Positions 46,378 through 58,300 of a DNA stretch of 64,000 nt are shown here, in pieces; the first letter of the stretch is position 1; every line of letters begins with the position of its first letter. The position numbers and the translations under genes are program-made. Location of the stretch: the NCBI GenBank assembly GCA_928212115.1, contig CAKMRJ010005745.1, positions 97,796,792 to 97,860,791 of the forward strand, written 5' to 3'. Source of the DNA: Lactuca virosa (Eukaryota > Streptophyta > Magnoliopsida > Asterales > Asteraceae). The notes under the pieces are model-generated. The model did not search any database, was not told the DNA's origin, and worked only from the letters and a program-made list of their open reading frames with translations.

Positions 46378-46620
46378 ATTGATGAGAGGTTGCGTGAGCT
46401 TATCATGGCTGAGGTTACTCGTGGCATCCTTGACGCTACCCCAGTGATCTTTGGTACCGTCATGGAGGGGATCATGGAGATTATGGAGGAGCGGATCAGG
46501 TCTTTCCGAGCCAAGATTGTTGCGGGTCAGATTGTGACTTGAGCTCCCTCATTTCGGGAGTTCAAGGCCAGTGGTGCGCCAGAGTTCTTTGGGGTTAGGG
46601 ACCCCATCACTAGTCGCCGT
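46378..46620 (+). pseudogene. gag: Ty3/gypsy gag start, broken
   Basis: The frame reads (I)DERLRELIMAEVTRGILDA, PVIFGTVMEGIMEIMEERIR, then a stop, then FREFKASGAPEFFGVRDPIT. This is the N-terminal region of Tekay-type gag (the usual MDERVRELIxAEV start and FxxFxxxxPPEFxGxxDPI block). The expected initiator ATG appears as ATT. Coding is cut at 46620 by insertion of the minus-strand element. Confidence 0.75.
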
Positions 46621-47384
46621 TGTTGGGTTTTCTATACTACAACACTCCTATGGTGCACATATAACCCTAATGCTTTGGATCTAATTTTTCTGTAGTTATA
46701 CATGCAATAAAATATCAAAAGCATGAAGCCTACAACTAGCATACAATTTGATACTTGAGTCATAAAAATAGATTAGATGATTACCTCCTTCTTGTAGCTT
46801 GATGTATTCGGCCATTAAGAACTTAGCACCCCAAGTGTGATGCCTCAAAAGGTTCACAACACACCATGAACAAAGGAGAACTTTGAGAGAGAGTTTCTAG
46901 GAACCAAAATTCGACTATAGCATCTCCAAGATTACTAGTGTCAGATTTTAGGCTATGGGATAACATATATATAATGTAGGATTCCAAGGGTCATGGGTAA
47001 ACCCTAATCCATACACATAGGCTTATGATCCATAACTCATGTGGACTAACTATTTATGGATTCTTACATAAACTTAGTCCATTATGGATCAATAGCCCAA
47101 TCGATATGTTTCACTAATTCACACAATTAGCCCCATTAATTTAATTAGTCTCTTTTGATCACTAAATTAATTCCAAATTAATTCTTGATCAATACTAATT
47201 AAATTATATGATTTCTAAATTAATATATTATACTTATAATATATTAGTAAATCATAAATAACATCTTACTCAAATATCCATCCTATCAAATTGTCCTGGT
47301 GATATGCAACCCGAAATGGACCATGCTACTCTCGGGTTAAGTACATACCAATTATAGTTATGGGCTTAGACACCTAGTCCAATA
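46621..47384 (-). repeat. 3' LTR of the third gag-only-family copy
   Basis: 764 bp, starting TGTTGGGTTTTCTATAC and ending CCTAGTCCAATA. It resembles the 757 bp LTRs at 20780 and 29988 in start, end and the ATTAATATATTATA-rich centre. Its inner end is CCAATA, as in the 20780 LTR. Confidence 0.8.
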
Positions 47385-48728
47385 GTCTCCCACTTGGATA
47401 AGTCTAATAACTATTATTGCAAGTACGACTCCACAACCCGACTAGCAGTCGTAGCTCTTAAAAGTCGCTGTCGAACTTTAACCTAGTCATTGACGCGTCC
47501 ATTAGATTAGGGATCATATATTCCTCCATTCTAGATATCGTATGGACATGAGACATGGATTATAATCATTCTCTCTATCCATGTATTGTTTCCCGATTTC
47601 CGATTTATGACAACTAACTACTTGAACAAATCAAATCAGTCCAGGCTTGGCCAAGCGCTTCGGGTGTCATCCCTAAATCATCGAGGGGAACACAGATATC
47701 GCTTTTATCCCTCTAAGGGTAAAAATAATGGATAAAGTTCGACTCATATGCTTGCTATATTTACTTATCAAATCACACACAACAATGCGTTTTATAACAC
47801 CAAGTTACTGGTGCGTTTACGCATCATCAATGTGCAATCGATTTGTAAACTACAACTCACACGTCTTTGTTTTAAAAATATAAGATATTATCGTCTCGCA
47901 ATCACTCGTGATAAAATCCATGAAGTGATTCAGATGAGCGTGGGTTTAATCCAATACTCGAATCTTATTCCAGAAGTACTCATGAACACTGCATCAAACT
48001 TATGCTATGTCTAAAATACCTAGACAATCTACAGTCAGATTCATGACAGTCTTGCCTCAATACCTACTTCCAAAGTATGATCGACTGTGGATAGTTTGAA
48101 TAATCTTATTATTCTGGAAGTCAATACATGCAAAGTGAAACACAAGAATAATCGAATCTAATATGGTCTCAGAACTTATGAATATAAATAAAACACCTTT
48201 TATTTAATCACCATATTGATTACACATTATTCATTGTATAATATTTCGATTAATCAACATAACACTTGAATTAAAACAATAGTTATCTCATGCCCCAAAC
48301 ATGCACACTATGTTTACCTATGGTTTTTAATTTGTGAAATAGATCAATTGTAACCATTTCAAATGATACTCATTTCTCAATCCAAATCCTTATAGTAAGT
48401 GTAAGAATACCAAATTCTTGCCATTTACTATAATCTGTTAGATTCGAAACGTAAATGCAATAATCCTTTTGTAATGTCAATGCACAAAGGTCACAAAGAC
48501 TATGCCAATGATATTACAAAGCATTCCATTTGGTCCTTGGTTACTAGACCAATTCAATGGAAGTGAAGTCTCATATTCAAAATACATTCCTTTGAGCATC
48601 CTTCTTGCATTAAGGTTTTTAATCTTACACAAATTTGATGATTAACTTCCACTTATGGAACATTTCCATAATTCCATGTGACTAGCACTTCTGAACAAGA
48701 GTTACCTCTTTTCATAGTATGTCAATAT
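46621..48728 (-). mobile_element. Gag-only-family element, third copy, 3' end only in window
   Basis: A minus-oriented 3' LTR (46621-47384), polypurine tract and 3' region match those of the 20780-30744 element (TAGTCTCCCACTTGGATAAG just inside the LTR; GCGTGGGTTTAATCCAATAC; ATTTCCGATT). It is interrupted at 48728 by the plus-strand copia LTR. The equivalent site in the 20780 element is near 22905, which shows where the sequence should resume. The left target-duplication candidate is GCCGT (46616-46620). Whether this copy has gag only or also pol is unknown. Confidence 0.8.
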
Positions 48729-49487
48729 TGTTGGATTTGGTGTCTAAGCCCATAACTATAACTGGTATGTACTTGACATCATAGTAGCATGGTCCTTTTG
48801 GGTTGCCTTCACTAGTGCAATTTGATAGGATGGTTTTATGAGAATAAGGTTATTTACAATTTATTAATATATTATAAGTATAATATATTAATATGGTTAT
48901 TTAATTAGTATTGTCCAAGAATTAATTTGGAATTAATTTTGTGGTCAAAAGAGACTAATTAAATATGGAGGGATTGATTATGCAAATCAATAATACTTAT
49001 AGTTTGGGCTAAGGGATCCATGATTATGTAAGTGGGCTAAACCAATAATATAACCCATAGATAGTCCATGGAGGTTAAACCCATGGATCATAGGAATGTG
49101 GAAAGTCATGGATCATTAGGGCTTACAAAGTGTAATCCTAGCACTTTCCACAACTATAAATAGCCCCCTCCATGCACCAAAATCGGTTGCACCTTCAAAA
49201 GAGTCAAGTTACTTATTCTATTAGTACCTCCTTTGCATATTGGTGTTTGTGAACCATTAGAGGCATCACGCTTGAGGTGCTCAAGTTTCCAAAGGTCAAG
49301 AACTCTACCCTACTCAAGAGGTATGTATCCTAACTATGTTTTTGATTATATATAGCTTCAATTGTATGCTAGCTAGGGTGAATGCTTTGGAAAAAGAAAA
49401 TGAATGTACAATTAGAGAAAACATAGATCCAAAGCATTTAGGGTTGCATGTGCACTTAGGAAGTGTTATAGTGCTCAAAACCCAACA
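48729..49487 (+). repeat. 5' LTR of the gag-pol copia element
   Basis: It starts TGTTGGATTTGGTGTCTAAG and ends CTCAAAACCCAACA. A CTATAAATAG box lies at 49154-49163. Its length and layout match the LTRs of the gag-only element (757 bp). Confidence 0.9.
49154..49163 (+). promoter_or_regulatory. TATA box in the copia LTR
   Basis: CTATAAATAG, about 325 bp before the LTR end; intact here, unlike in the 5' LTR of the gag-only element. Confidence 0.55.
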
Positions 49488-49501
49488 GTGGTATCGGAGC
49501 C

Positions 49502-50154
49502 TAGGATTGTTTTCTATTATATTTGATGCTTGCTTGTTTTCAAAGTTGAAAAAATCGAGTTTTCTACATTCTGACTGATGAACTCGCCGAGTCCACTGGG
49601 GAACTCGACAAGTCCATGCAGAAATGAAGCTACACAATGAGTCCAGTTCATGGACTCGCCGAGTTGGCTGTTCAGAGTGTAGAAGTTCGTGTTTTTGGCC
49701 AATATTGGATATGATCATTACCCTAAACTACTTTGAATCATAAAAATATGTTTTTTAAGGTATGGTAGTGATCATGCTCATCCAATTGAAAGATAATTAT
49801 CAAAGTTTAAAATAGTTGTTGTTTTATATGATAAACCAAATTGTTGATATATAATTGCCTTGTATATGAGTTTAGTTAGATCAAGAATTATATGATAATT
49901 TAGTTGTTAGAAATATGATCTAATTGATGTTTAATGACCTCCATAACTTGTCCTCAAGTTATGGAAAATGAAAGGTCTCATCATTAAATTCAAATTAAAC
50001 TCATAGGTTATGAATGTGAAGAGTTTTGACAAGTTTCAAAACTTGCCCTCAAGTTTTGGAATTTGCAAAGTCTCATTAAATGAAACTTTAATTCCAAACC
50101 CTAGAAGTTTTAAAAGTTAAAATTCAACCCTTATACTTTATAATATTATAGTTT

Positions 50155-50205
<51 letters not shown>

Positions 50206-50990
50206 AACAAGTTGCTCTTACCGTTAGTAGGCCTCATTCATGAAGTCGGTCTATAAGGGGGGTATAAGGTTACTACCTATAAAATGGTGGTTTAATGGGT
50301 GTCCACTCTCACCCACCGTTTACTTGACTGGTGGAGGGTCGTTAGCCGAACGGGTAGGATATGACACTAATTCTCCCTTATTAAAAGTATAATGATAAAT
50401 ATAAAGTAACTAAACTTTTTATTTCATTCCCAATCTTAGTTACTTTAGGAAAAATGTGACAATGGTGCTAATCCATGAAACTACACTTTGCACCTTGTTA
50501 AGTCGTCAGTGGAGCGTGTGTGGTTAACCGGCACACTAATCTAGGACTGACAATGTGTGGCAAAGGGTAGCTTGATGTTAATCATAGATCAATGGAGCGC
50601 ATGTGGTTAACCGGCACATTGATTAGGTGATTTGTAACATTGGGTGTACCATGTTAATTTGCATGGTTATTCACACCTTGTTTGTGATCCTTGGCATCCC
50701 AATCACAAACTTGAAGGGCACAATCGAGATTTAAATATGCCTTTGAAAAGTTCAATGAATCTCAAAGATCTAGGAATTTCAAACCAATTAAAACCTAATA
50801 ATCTATTTCGTTTTTCATAGTGGAAATTGGTAAATTGTCATTTACCTACCTTCAAATATTCTGCAATTGGATTACGACATCCCTCTTCGCAATTGTAGAA
50901 TATTGTGTTGGATCCTAGCCTTAATATTTCATATTGGGTGTAATATTAAGGATTCTCATCTAATCTAAACTTTGTTCTTCTTCCTTTCAA
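49502..50990 (+). other. 5' leader of the gag-pol copia element
   Basis: About 1.5 kb without ORF. It holds ACTCGCCGAGT inverted repeats (49581-49592 and 49653-49663), a (TA)n tract at 50158-50203, and two inverted copies of the GTGCCGGTTAACCACACACG motif (ending 50534 and 50617). It matches the leader at 28471-29987 read on the opposite strand. Confidence 0.75.
50158..50203. repeat. (TA)n microsatellite in copia leader
   Basis: 46 bp of pure TA. The corresponding leader of the gag-only element has only a short ATATATATA at 29257-29265, so the tract expanded in this copy. Confidence 0.9.
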
Positions 50991-51976
50991 ATGTCTACCC
51001 CAAACAATGCTTCAACACCAATTCCTTCTGTCTCTTTCTCCCGCATGAACCTATGTGGGAGGGTCATTTTTAATGGCTCGAATTTCAGTGATTGGATTTG
51101 AAACATCAAAATGGCTATTCGTTATGAGGACAAAGAATATGTTCTTGATAAAGAGCTAAAGGAGATTGATGTCACCACTGCTACTCCTGAACAAATCGCT
51201 GAACACACTACTCATGAGAGGGATGCAACAAAGGTGTCGTGTCTTATGATTGCAACCATGACTGCTGAGCTGCAGAAGTCCTATGAGGACTACTATCCGT
51301 ATGAAATGTATCATGATTTGATGGAAAGATACCATCAAAGTGCTCGACAGGAAAGTATGAGATCATTGCCTCCATGATCAGAACCAAAATGAAGGATGGT
51401 GAACCCATTACGGCCCACTTGCAGAAGATGAAGAGATATGTGGACCGCTTGCTGAAACTGAATGTAAATTTTGATGAAGAGTTGGCCATAAATATAATTC
51501 TACACTCTTTACCCTCTTTTTATGATCAGTTTCGTATGACTTATCATATGAACAAGGAGGAGATCACTCTTAGCAAGGTTCAAGGGCTTTTAAGGACTGC
51601 AGAAAGCAACCTTAAAGGCAAGTCGGTTGTGTCTACTACTACTTCTGCCATTTTTCTGGCAATAGGACATGGAATGGGTAAGAAACGGAAGGCTCTCTCC
51701 AAGAGCCGCAAGGGAAAGTCTCTTGATGGATTCTCTTCTAGTGGGACCAAAGCTGGTTCTGTTAATCCTTCTTTCAATCCGAAGGATGCTGATTGCTTCC
51801 ATTGTCATGAAAAAGGGCACTGGAAACGAAGCTGCCCCAAGTACTTGCAGGACATAAAGGTTGGGAAGATCAAACACTCCTTTACAGGTATTTACACTAT
51901 TCAATTTAATAACTCATCACATGCTAATTCTTGGGTCCTTGATACATGTTGTGGATTTCACATTTGTTCTGATTTG
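50991..51976 (+). pseudogene. gag: copia gag and protease start, broken
   Basis: Starts with ATG at 50991 (MSTPNNASTPIPSVSFSRMN). FNGSNFSDWI is followed by a stop where W or R is usual, then MAIRYEDKEYVLDKELKEID, the N-terminal UBN2/DUF4219 region. A frameshift near 51355 leads to KMKDGEPITAHLQKMKRYVD, IILHSLPSFYDQFRMTYHMN and TLSKVQGLLRTAESN. The zinc knuckle CFHCHEKGHWKRSC is intact. The frame runs into the protease: SWVLDTCCGFHICSDL. The catalytic D(T/S)G is DTC here, which would abolish activity. A stop follows immediately. Confidence 0.85.
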
Positions 51977-54623
51977 TAAGGACTAAAAAGAAGTAGGGAT
52001 GTGGAGCACGGGAAGAAAAACTTAATCATGGGAAACAGGAAAATGTCGCCTATGACCAAGATTGGAGTTTATTCTTTATTGCTTAGAAATGGTTTAAATT
52101 TAGATTTGAATAATTGTTGTTACTCGGCCGATACGGTGAGTAAGATTATTTCCTTTCATACTTTGTACAAACAAGGTTTTACCTTTTCGTTTAATAATGA
52201 AGTTGGTGCTATTTCTGCTTATTATAATGGTGTATTTTATTTTGAAGAATTACCTTGCAATGGTGTATATGAAACTGTGAATGTTGTAGATAACTTAGGA
52301 AATAATGTGTTGAATATTGATTCGTCCAATGCTTTGGACAAGGCATGCTTGTGGCATTTTCGTCTTGGACATGTCAACAAGAAGCGCATAGCCCAACTCA
52401 AAAAGGATGGAGTTTTGGAGTCATTCGACTTAAAGTCGGATGACACTTGCGAATCTTGTTTACTTGGAAAAATAACCAAGTCACCCTTCACTGGTACTTG
52501 TGAAAGGGGTGAAGGTTTGTTGGACCTCATACACACCGATGTGTGTGGACCATTCAAGACTGCTACAAGGGATGCTAACCACTTCTATGTGACTTTTACT
52601 GATGATTACAGTAGGTATGGCTATGTCTACTTAATCAAACATAAGTCAGAAACTTTTGAAAGGTTCAAAGAGTTTAAGGAAGAAGTGGAGAATCAATTGG
52701 GCAGGAAGATAAAGATGATACGATTTGATCGCGGAGGAGAGTATCTTAGCATCAAGTTCCTTGACTATCTTAAGGAATGTGGAATTTTTTCACAATTGAC
52801 GCCACCTAGGACACCACAGCTTAATGGTGTGGCTGAGAGGCGCAATAGAACCTTGCTAGACATTGTTCGTTCCATGATGAGTCGAGCTTCGTTACCAATC
52901 TCATTCTGGGGGTATGCCTTAGAGACTGCCGCCCATATGCTTAATCTAGTCCCTACCAAAAAGATTTCCAAAACACCTCACGGGATGTAGACAGGGAAGG
53001 TTCCCACATTGGACCACATCAAAGTTTGGGGTTGAGAGGCTTTTGTGAGAAAAGAAACTCACGACAAGCTCGAACCTTGGAGTGAGCGATGTATTTTCAT
53101 CGGCTATCCGTAAAAGTCCTTTGGATATCTCTTCTATAGACCGAGTGACAATGTTGTCTTCGTTGCGAGGAGAGGAGTCTTTCGAGAGAGAGAACTCATA
53201 TGACAAGAGGACAGTGGGAGGCAAATTGACCTTGAAGAGCTTCAAGAGTTAAGCGATGAAGGAACCTCAAACACTAGCACTCAACCCGAAGAGGAAACTC
53301 CGGTTGAACCAATTGACAAGTCCGTAGCTCCGAGGCGTTCCAGTAGAGTTAGTGTTCCACATGTGTTATATGGTTTTCATATAACAGCTGAAGGCGATAC
53401 ATTATCAGTGATAGCACACTGACAAATTTGGATAAACCTAACAACTACAAGGAAGCCATGGCAGGCCCCGAGTCTGCTAAATGGAAAGAGACTATGGATA
53501 ACGAGATTCAGTCCATGTATGACAATCAAGTTTGGAACTTAGTTGATAATGTACCGGGACGTAAGACAGTCGGTTGCAAATGGATCTTCAAGAAGAAGAC
53601 CGACATGGATGGGAATATACACATGTATAAGGCGTGACTGGTTGCGAAGGGCTTTACTCAAACTCCAGGAGTTGACTATGATGAGACCTTCTCACAAGTA
53701 GCGAAGATTAAATCTATAAGGGTTATGCTAGCATAGCTGCATTTCATGACTATGAAATATGGCAAATGGATGTCAAAACCGCTTTCCTTAATGGAAAGAT
53801 GGCTGAGGATGTTTACATGAGTCAGCCAGAGGGTTTTGTCAATGAAAAGTACCCTAATAGAGTGTGTAAGCTTGAGAAATCCATTTATGGATTAAAACAA
53901 GCATCCCGCAGATGGAATCTTTGTTTTGATGAGAAAGTCAAAGAGTTCGGATTTCCGAGAAGCGAAGATGAGTCCTGTGTATATGTCAAATCTAGTGGGA
54001 GTAAAGTTAGCTTTCTAGTGGTGTATGTGGATGACATACTGCTCATAGGAAATGACATCCCAACCTTGGAGGAGGTCAAGTACTGGCTTGGGAAGTTTTT
54101 CGCTATGAAGGACCTCAGACTAGCTGTCTATATCCTGGGGATAAGGATATTGAGAAACAGAAGTAAAAGACTAATAGGTTATTAGTCAAAGTACCTACTT
54201 GGACAAGGTGTTGAAACATTTCAGCATGGACAACTCCAAGAAAGGTGACTTAGCTAGCCAAGGCAATACCAAACTGAGTAAGACTCAGAGTCCGAGTACA
54301 GAGGCTGAGATAGTAGAAATGAGTCATATAGCATACGCTTCTATAGTTGGTTCCATCATGTATGTTATGACTCTGATGTGGCCTTTGCTTTGAGCATGGT
54401 CATCAGATATCAAGGGAACCATGGTAAAGCTCATTGGACTGCGGTTAATAATGTTCTTAAGTACCTGCGGAGGACTAAGGATTGGGTCCTTACACTCGGT
54501 GGGAGTGATGACTTGAGAGTAATAGGGTATAGCGATGCGAGCTTTCAGACCGACAGAGATAATTTCCGCTCTCATTCGGGCTGGTTGTTTACCCTGAATG
54601 GAGGAGCAGTGACATGGAAAGGG
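51977..54623 (+). pseudogene. pol: copia pol: integrase, RT, partial RNase H, broken
   Basis: GAG-pre-integrase and zinc finger: LWHFRLGHVNKKRIAQL (HxxxH) and CESCLLGK (CxxC). Integrase core: IHTDVCGPF (Asp), IRFDRGGEYLS (Asp) and NGVAERRNRTLL (Glu). RT: NNYKEAMAGPESAKWKETMD, DVKTAFLNGKMAEDVYMSQP, IYGLKQASRRW and LVVYVDDILLIGND (catalytic Asp pair intact). RNase H begins VIGYSDASFQTDRD (first Asp), and coding stops at GGAVTWKG, where the next element is inserted. Interruptions include stops near 52990, 53033, 53112, 53211, 53421, 53635 and 54183, and frameshifts near 53420, 53740, 54190 and 54375. The remainder should resume beyond the right edge. Confidence 0.85.
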
Positions 54624-55295
54624 TGAGAACAAGATCTTTGCGCAGGGACAAGGTTTGAGAACTCAAACCTTGAGTGAATGCTTGAGATCAATGTCTACTT
54701 AATAATGGATATTCAAGTCTAGACTGGAAAGACCAGTCAAGTCTTAGATAATCGATTCAACAAATGATCAAGACATTAATTAAGAACAAGTAAATAGTGA
54801 TCAAAGTAAAGTTAATAAATGAGGAGCAAGAAGAATGTTTTAAATGTGATAAGAGTAATTGCCAAAAGTGAAAGAAAGGTCCGTAGTTGACTTGTATTGA
54901 ATGCTCCTATTTAAAGGAGAGAATGTTACAGTGAATTAACCCAAGTGTTTATATAGGACCGGACAAAAGATACAAGTCTGACATTCTGATTGTCCTAAAT
55001 CAACTTTAGACTAAGTCTTATGAAACGTTACATCAAAATATAAGATAAAAGTAATAAATGCACAAGAGACAAAATAACTTCATTCCGGACAAGTAATGTT
55101 CCGGAGATGAAAGTTTACGTCCGAATCAGCATGCATTCCAGACTTCAGGATCAGCTCCGAAATGCATTCCTCTTCAACATACTTCACTCCTTTTCTTCAG
55201 CTCCGGACATGTTCCGGATCACATCTTCCTTCGGAACCAACAGCCTTCGGAATATGTACTTAGGATTGCTAGAGGTTCACTTTCAGGTTCCAACA
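54624..55295 (-). repeat. 3' LTR of the right-hand SIRE-like element
   Basis: 672 bp on the minus strand, TGTTGGAACCTG... to ...CTTGTTCTCA. A CCTATATAAA box lies at 54957-54948 on the minus strand. TTCCGGA and variants recur at 55082-55260. Confidence 0.8.
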
Positions 55296-55309
55296 ATCGC
55301 CCCCTAAGT
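55296..55309 (-). other. 3' polypurine tract of the SIRE-like element
   Basis: The minus strand reads TTAGGGGGCGAT directly before TGTTGGAACC. It is the expected primer for plus-strand DNA synthesis. It begins about 22 bp after the end of the third ORF. Confidence 0.75.
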
Positions 55310-55330
55310 GAACTTAGCAATCCATCGAGC

Positions 55331-58300
55331 TTAGTTCATTTCTTCCTTGATGAAGGTGTATGCGCGGAACAACCATTCTCGCATTGCAATGTACCAAGTC
55401 AGTTGACTTACAAACTTTTCCTTAACCTGTTCCAGAGCATCAGACTTGGACGCCCGGGATATGAACTTCTGCAGAGCTTTAGTAGGAACCAGGTGTTTGT
55501 CAAGGACTCGGAAGAAGTCCTTCTTGTTTGTTCTTCTGGTGGTGTAGACAAACCCTAGAACCGGTTCTTCGATCGGACAATCTGCAAGAATTTCAGCTTC
55601 CTGAAGAACAAAGTCGATCTTTGCCACGAATTGTTCGGTTCCGTAGAGGTGAGCAAGTTCGTAATCACATCTACAAAACTCAGCAACATAGTCTTTGAGA
55701 AAGCTGAGAGCTGCATGATAGGCACCCATACTGATGTCATCCTTTTGATTTTCTCTGAAGTATGCAGCAAGAGTAAGGATGTCGTTCGGATTCATAGAAG
55801 GAAAATCCGCATCAGTAACAGTCTTTGGAGTTGGTTTGTTCCGGAGAAGATGGAAACGGAACAGAGGACAGTTCAGCTCAAATTTTACCATGATTTTTCT
55901 TCTGAAGCCATGAACTTTAGTGATCCTCTTTCTTGTCCATACCTCCAAGAAGGGTAGAGCATTCTTGGCCTAAAAGGTTTTGAGCCTTTCATGTTCGGTC
56001 CGGATGATCACTTCCGGATCATCGGTTGGGTGGAGCGGAGCAAACTTCGTGTTGAACTTGCTGAAGGGAGAGAGAGGAAGATCCAGTTGATCAGTGTCGT
56101 GTGAGGGAAGGTCATAGTAGAGAGTTGGGATGATATCCTTGGCTTGAAGGATGCCTTCTCGACACAGAGGAGAAATGCCACGCATCGGATCGGGATGATC
56201 TTATAATGCTTGAATTAGGATGCTGTCCTCTAATGCCTTGTCAATTTCTTCCTCAGACTATCCAAATTTTTGTTTAAGGGGAGGTCCGGAATGAAAGGCT
56301 TGTTGTTCGGAAGTCATCGGTTTCTTCCCTTTGTCTTTCTGAAGAGCATCAATAACAATCTTCATGTTTTCGTCAATGACGAATTCCGGAGTAGGAGTTG
56401 GAAGCGGATCTTTCGGAATTTCATCTGGAGAATGGATAGGAGAGCCTTGATCGATTGGGGCTATTTTTGGTTTCGAAATGGGAGTAGGAGGCAGCATGGA
56501 TGGAGTGGCTCGGAAGGTTTGAGCGGTAAGGAAGGATTTTGCCTTAGCCATTTTAACGGCCATTTCAAAAGCATCCGGAAGAGAGGATGGCCATGAGACG
56601 GCGGACAAGATCCTCTTCTGTTCTGCTGATAACACTTTCGGAGCAGTCAGCTTCGGAGCTTGAAGACCAAGAATCCCTTTGCGAGCTTCATCCGGGATGT
56701 ACATATCATAATCTTCATCTCCTTCGTTTCCTTCAGTAATACCCAGGATTCCGGAAATAAATTGGACATCCTCTTCGGAATCGAGGTCCTCATCCCGGAG
56801 TGTGAATTCAGAGGCTGGCTTCCATCTCCTGCTTGGGCCTTCTCCCCCTCTTGCATCGGTGACCCTGGAAACCGGTGCAAGCAATAAGTCCTCCTTGATA
56901 TCATCAAGTTTGGAGAACACCTTCTGAAGACCGGTGGAGAGTTGAAGAGTAAGAGTGTCATAGGCTTTAGAAGTGGGAGCCTGTGCGGATAGATGCTTGA
57001 ATGTGCTGCTAAGGATTTCAATCATCTCATCAAACTTCCTGTTCGGAACATCAACAATGTTCCAAGTTGAGCGCAGGAGTTTGATGAGGACTTGTTGGAT
57101 GATCAGATTCATCTCATAGTGTGCTTGATTAGATCGTTGGTAGCAGACACAAGATCGTCATGAACCTTGAGCATGGAAGAGATGGTGTTGAGGTAGTTGT
57201 CGACAAGAGTATCGTACTTGGAATCAATCTGCTCAATGGTGTGTTTCAGCCGGGTGGAGATCAACTGATCAAGATGGGCTTCTCTCTCTGCTATGGGCTT
57301 CCCTCTCTGCTATCAATGGTGTGTTTCAGTCCGGACTGTTGAGAGAGAGATTGAAGGATGGCATCAAGTTTTGAATCAAGTCCAGAGACTTTTTGATCCA
57401 GCTTCGAATTTAGCTCTGTTACGAAAGTTTCTACTGATGACACTTTAGCCATAGTGTCGGAGACATTTGTGCGAATCTCCAGTAGGGCGAATGGGTCAAC
57501 ATGGTCACCAGCGGAGGATTCGGAATTAGAATCTGAGTGTTGCGGAGGAGGTTGGTGAGCGTCCGGATTAGAAGAGGGACCCGGTTTGGCAACATCATCG
57601 TCTTCTTAAAGATGTGAGTTGGAGCCGTCATCCGGAGTAGAAGTGGAGGAGGATCCGAAGTCAAAGGCAGACTTGGATACGGATGATTTGGATTGATAAT
57701 GAATGGAGGTCATGAGATGAGCATCCGGAACTGTTGTTGCTTCTTCCTCCAACATAACCTCTTCTGAAATCTCTTCTTCCGGATCAGTATGGAAGATGCT
57801 TTGGTGAATGACGATTGGGGGCAGTTCGGAAGAGAGTTCTTTGAAGGCGTCATCGTCTGAGAGAAGGACATAGGGCATGTTGCTTTGGATAGCCTGGTTC
57901 CTCATGGAGATGAGAGTGGATTCAACTTGAGCACGAGTCAGGTCCGGACGCCTTGATGCAGCCCTGTTTATATATTCTTCCCACAAAGGATTATTAGAAC
58001 ATGGTCGTCCTGTACGCCTTCCGGGTATCATACCATTTGGGGCATCGGAAGTTGGAGAGACTGCTCCTCCTTCCGGATGCTTGGGTTCCGGAACAATGGT
58101 TCCTGAGTGTGTGCGTGTGGAAGAAATAATGGGATTATCAAAGGTGACACGTGGGTGTGTTCCAGGGGGTTGCAAGGAACTTTGTTCAACACCAACATCA
58201 CCCTTTTGGGAGGGTGAGGGTGGAATATGTGTAGACTCCCTGTGAGTGTGTGCTTGTGATGATGAAACATTGAGGGGTACCTCAGATGAGTGGACAGGAG

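Larger units (their letters stand above)
44125..46620 (+). mobile_element. Ty3/gypsy element, 5' part, split by an insertion
   Basis: Plus-strand order: LTR (about 44125-45677), PBS (45681-45693), leader with no ORF, then the start of gag (46378-46620). The gag frame is cut at 46620 by a minus-strand element that begins TGTTGGGTTTTC. The remainder should lie beyond the right edge of this window. Tekay-like by PBS, LTR and gag; a stop in gag shows decay. Confidence 0.75.
48729..54623 (+). mobile_element. Ty1/copia gag-pol element, 5' part, split by a SIRE-like insertion
   Basis: Plus order: LTR (48729-49487, 759 bp), PBS TGGTATCGGAGCC (49489-49501), 1.5 kb leader, gag (50991-51976), pol (51977 to 54623). 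Pol is cut inside RNase H by an element beginning TGAGAACAAG at 54624. Left target-duplication candidate AATAT (48724-48728). LTR, PBS and leader link it to the gag-only elements. Stops and frameshifts in every domain make it inactive. Confidence 0.85.
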
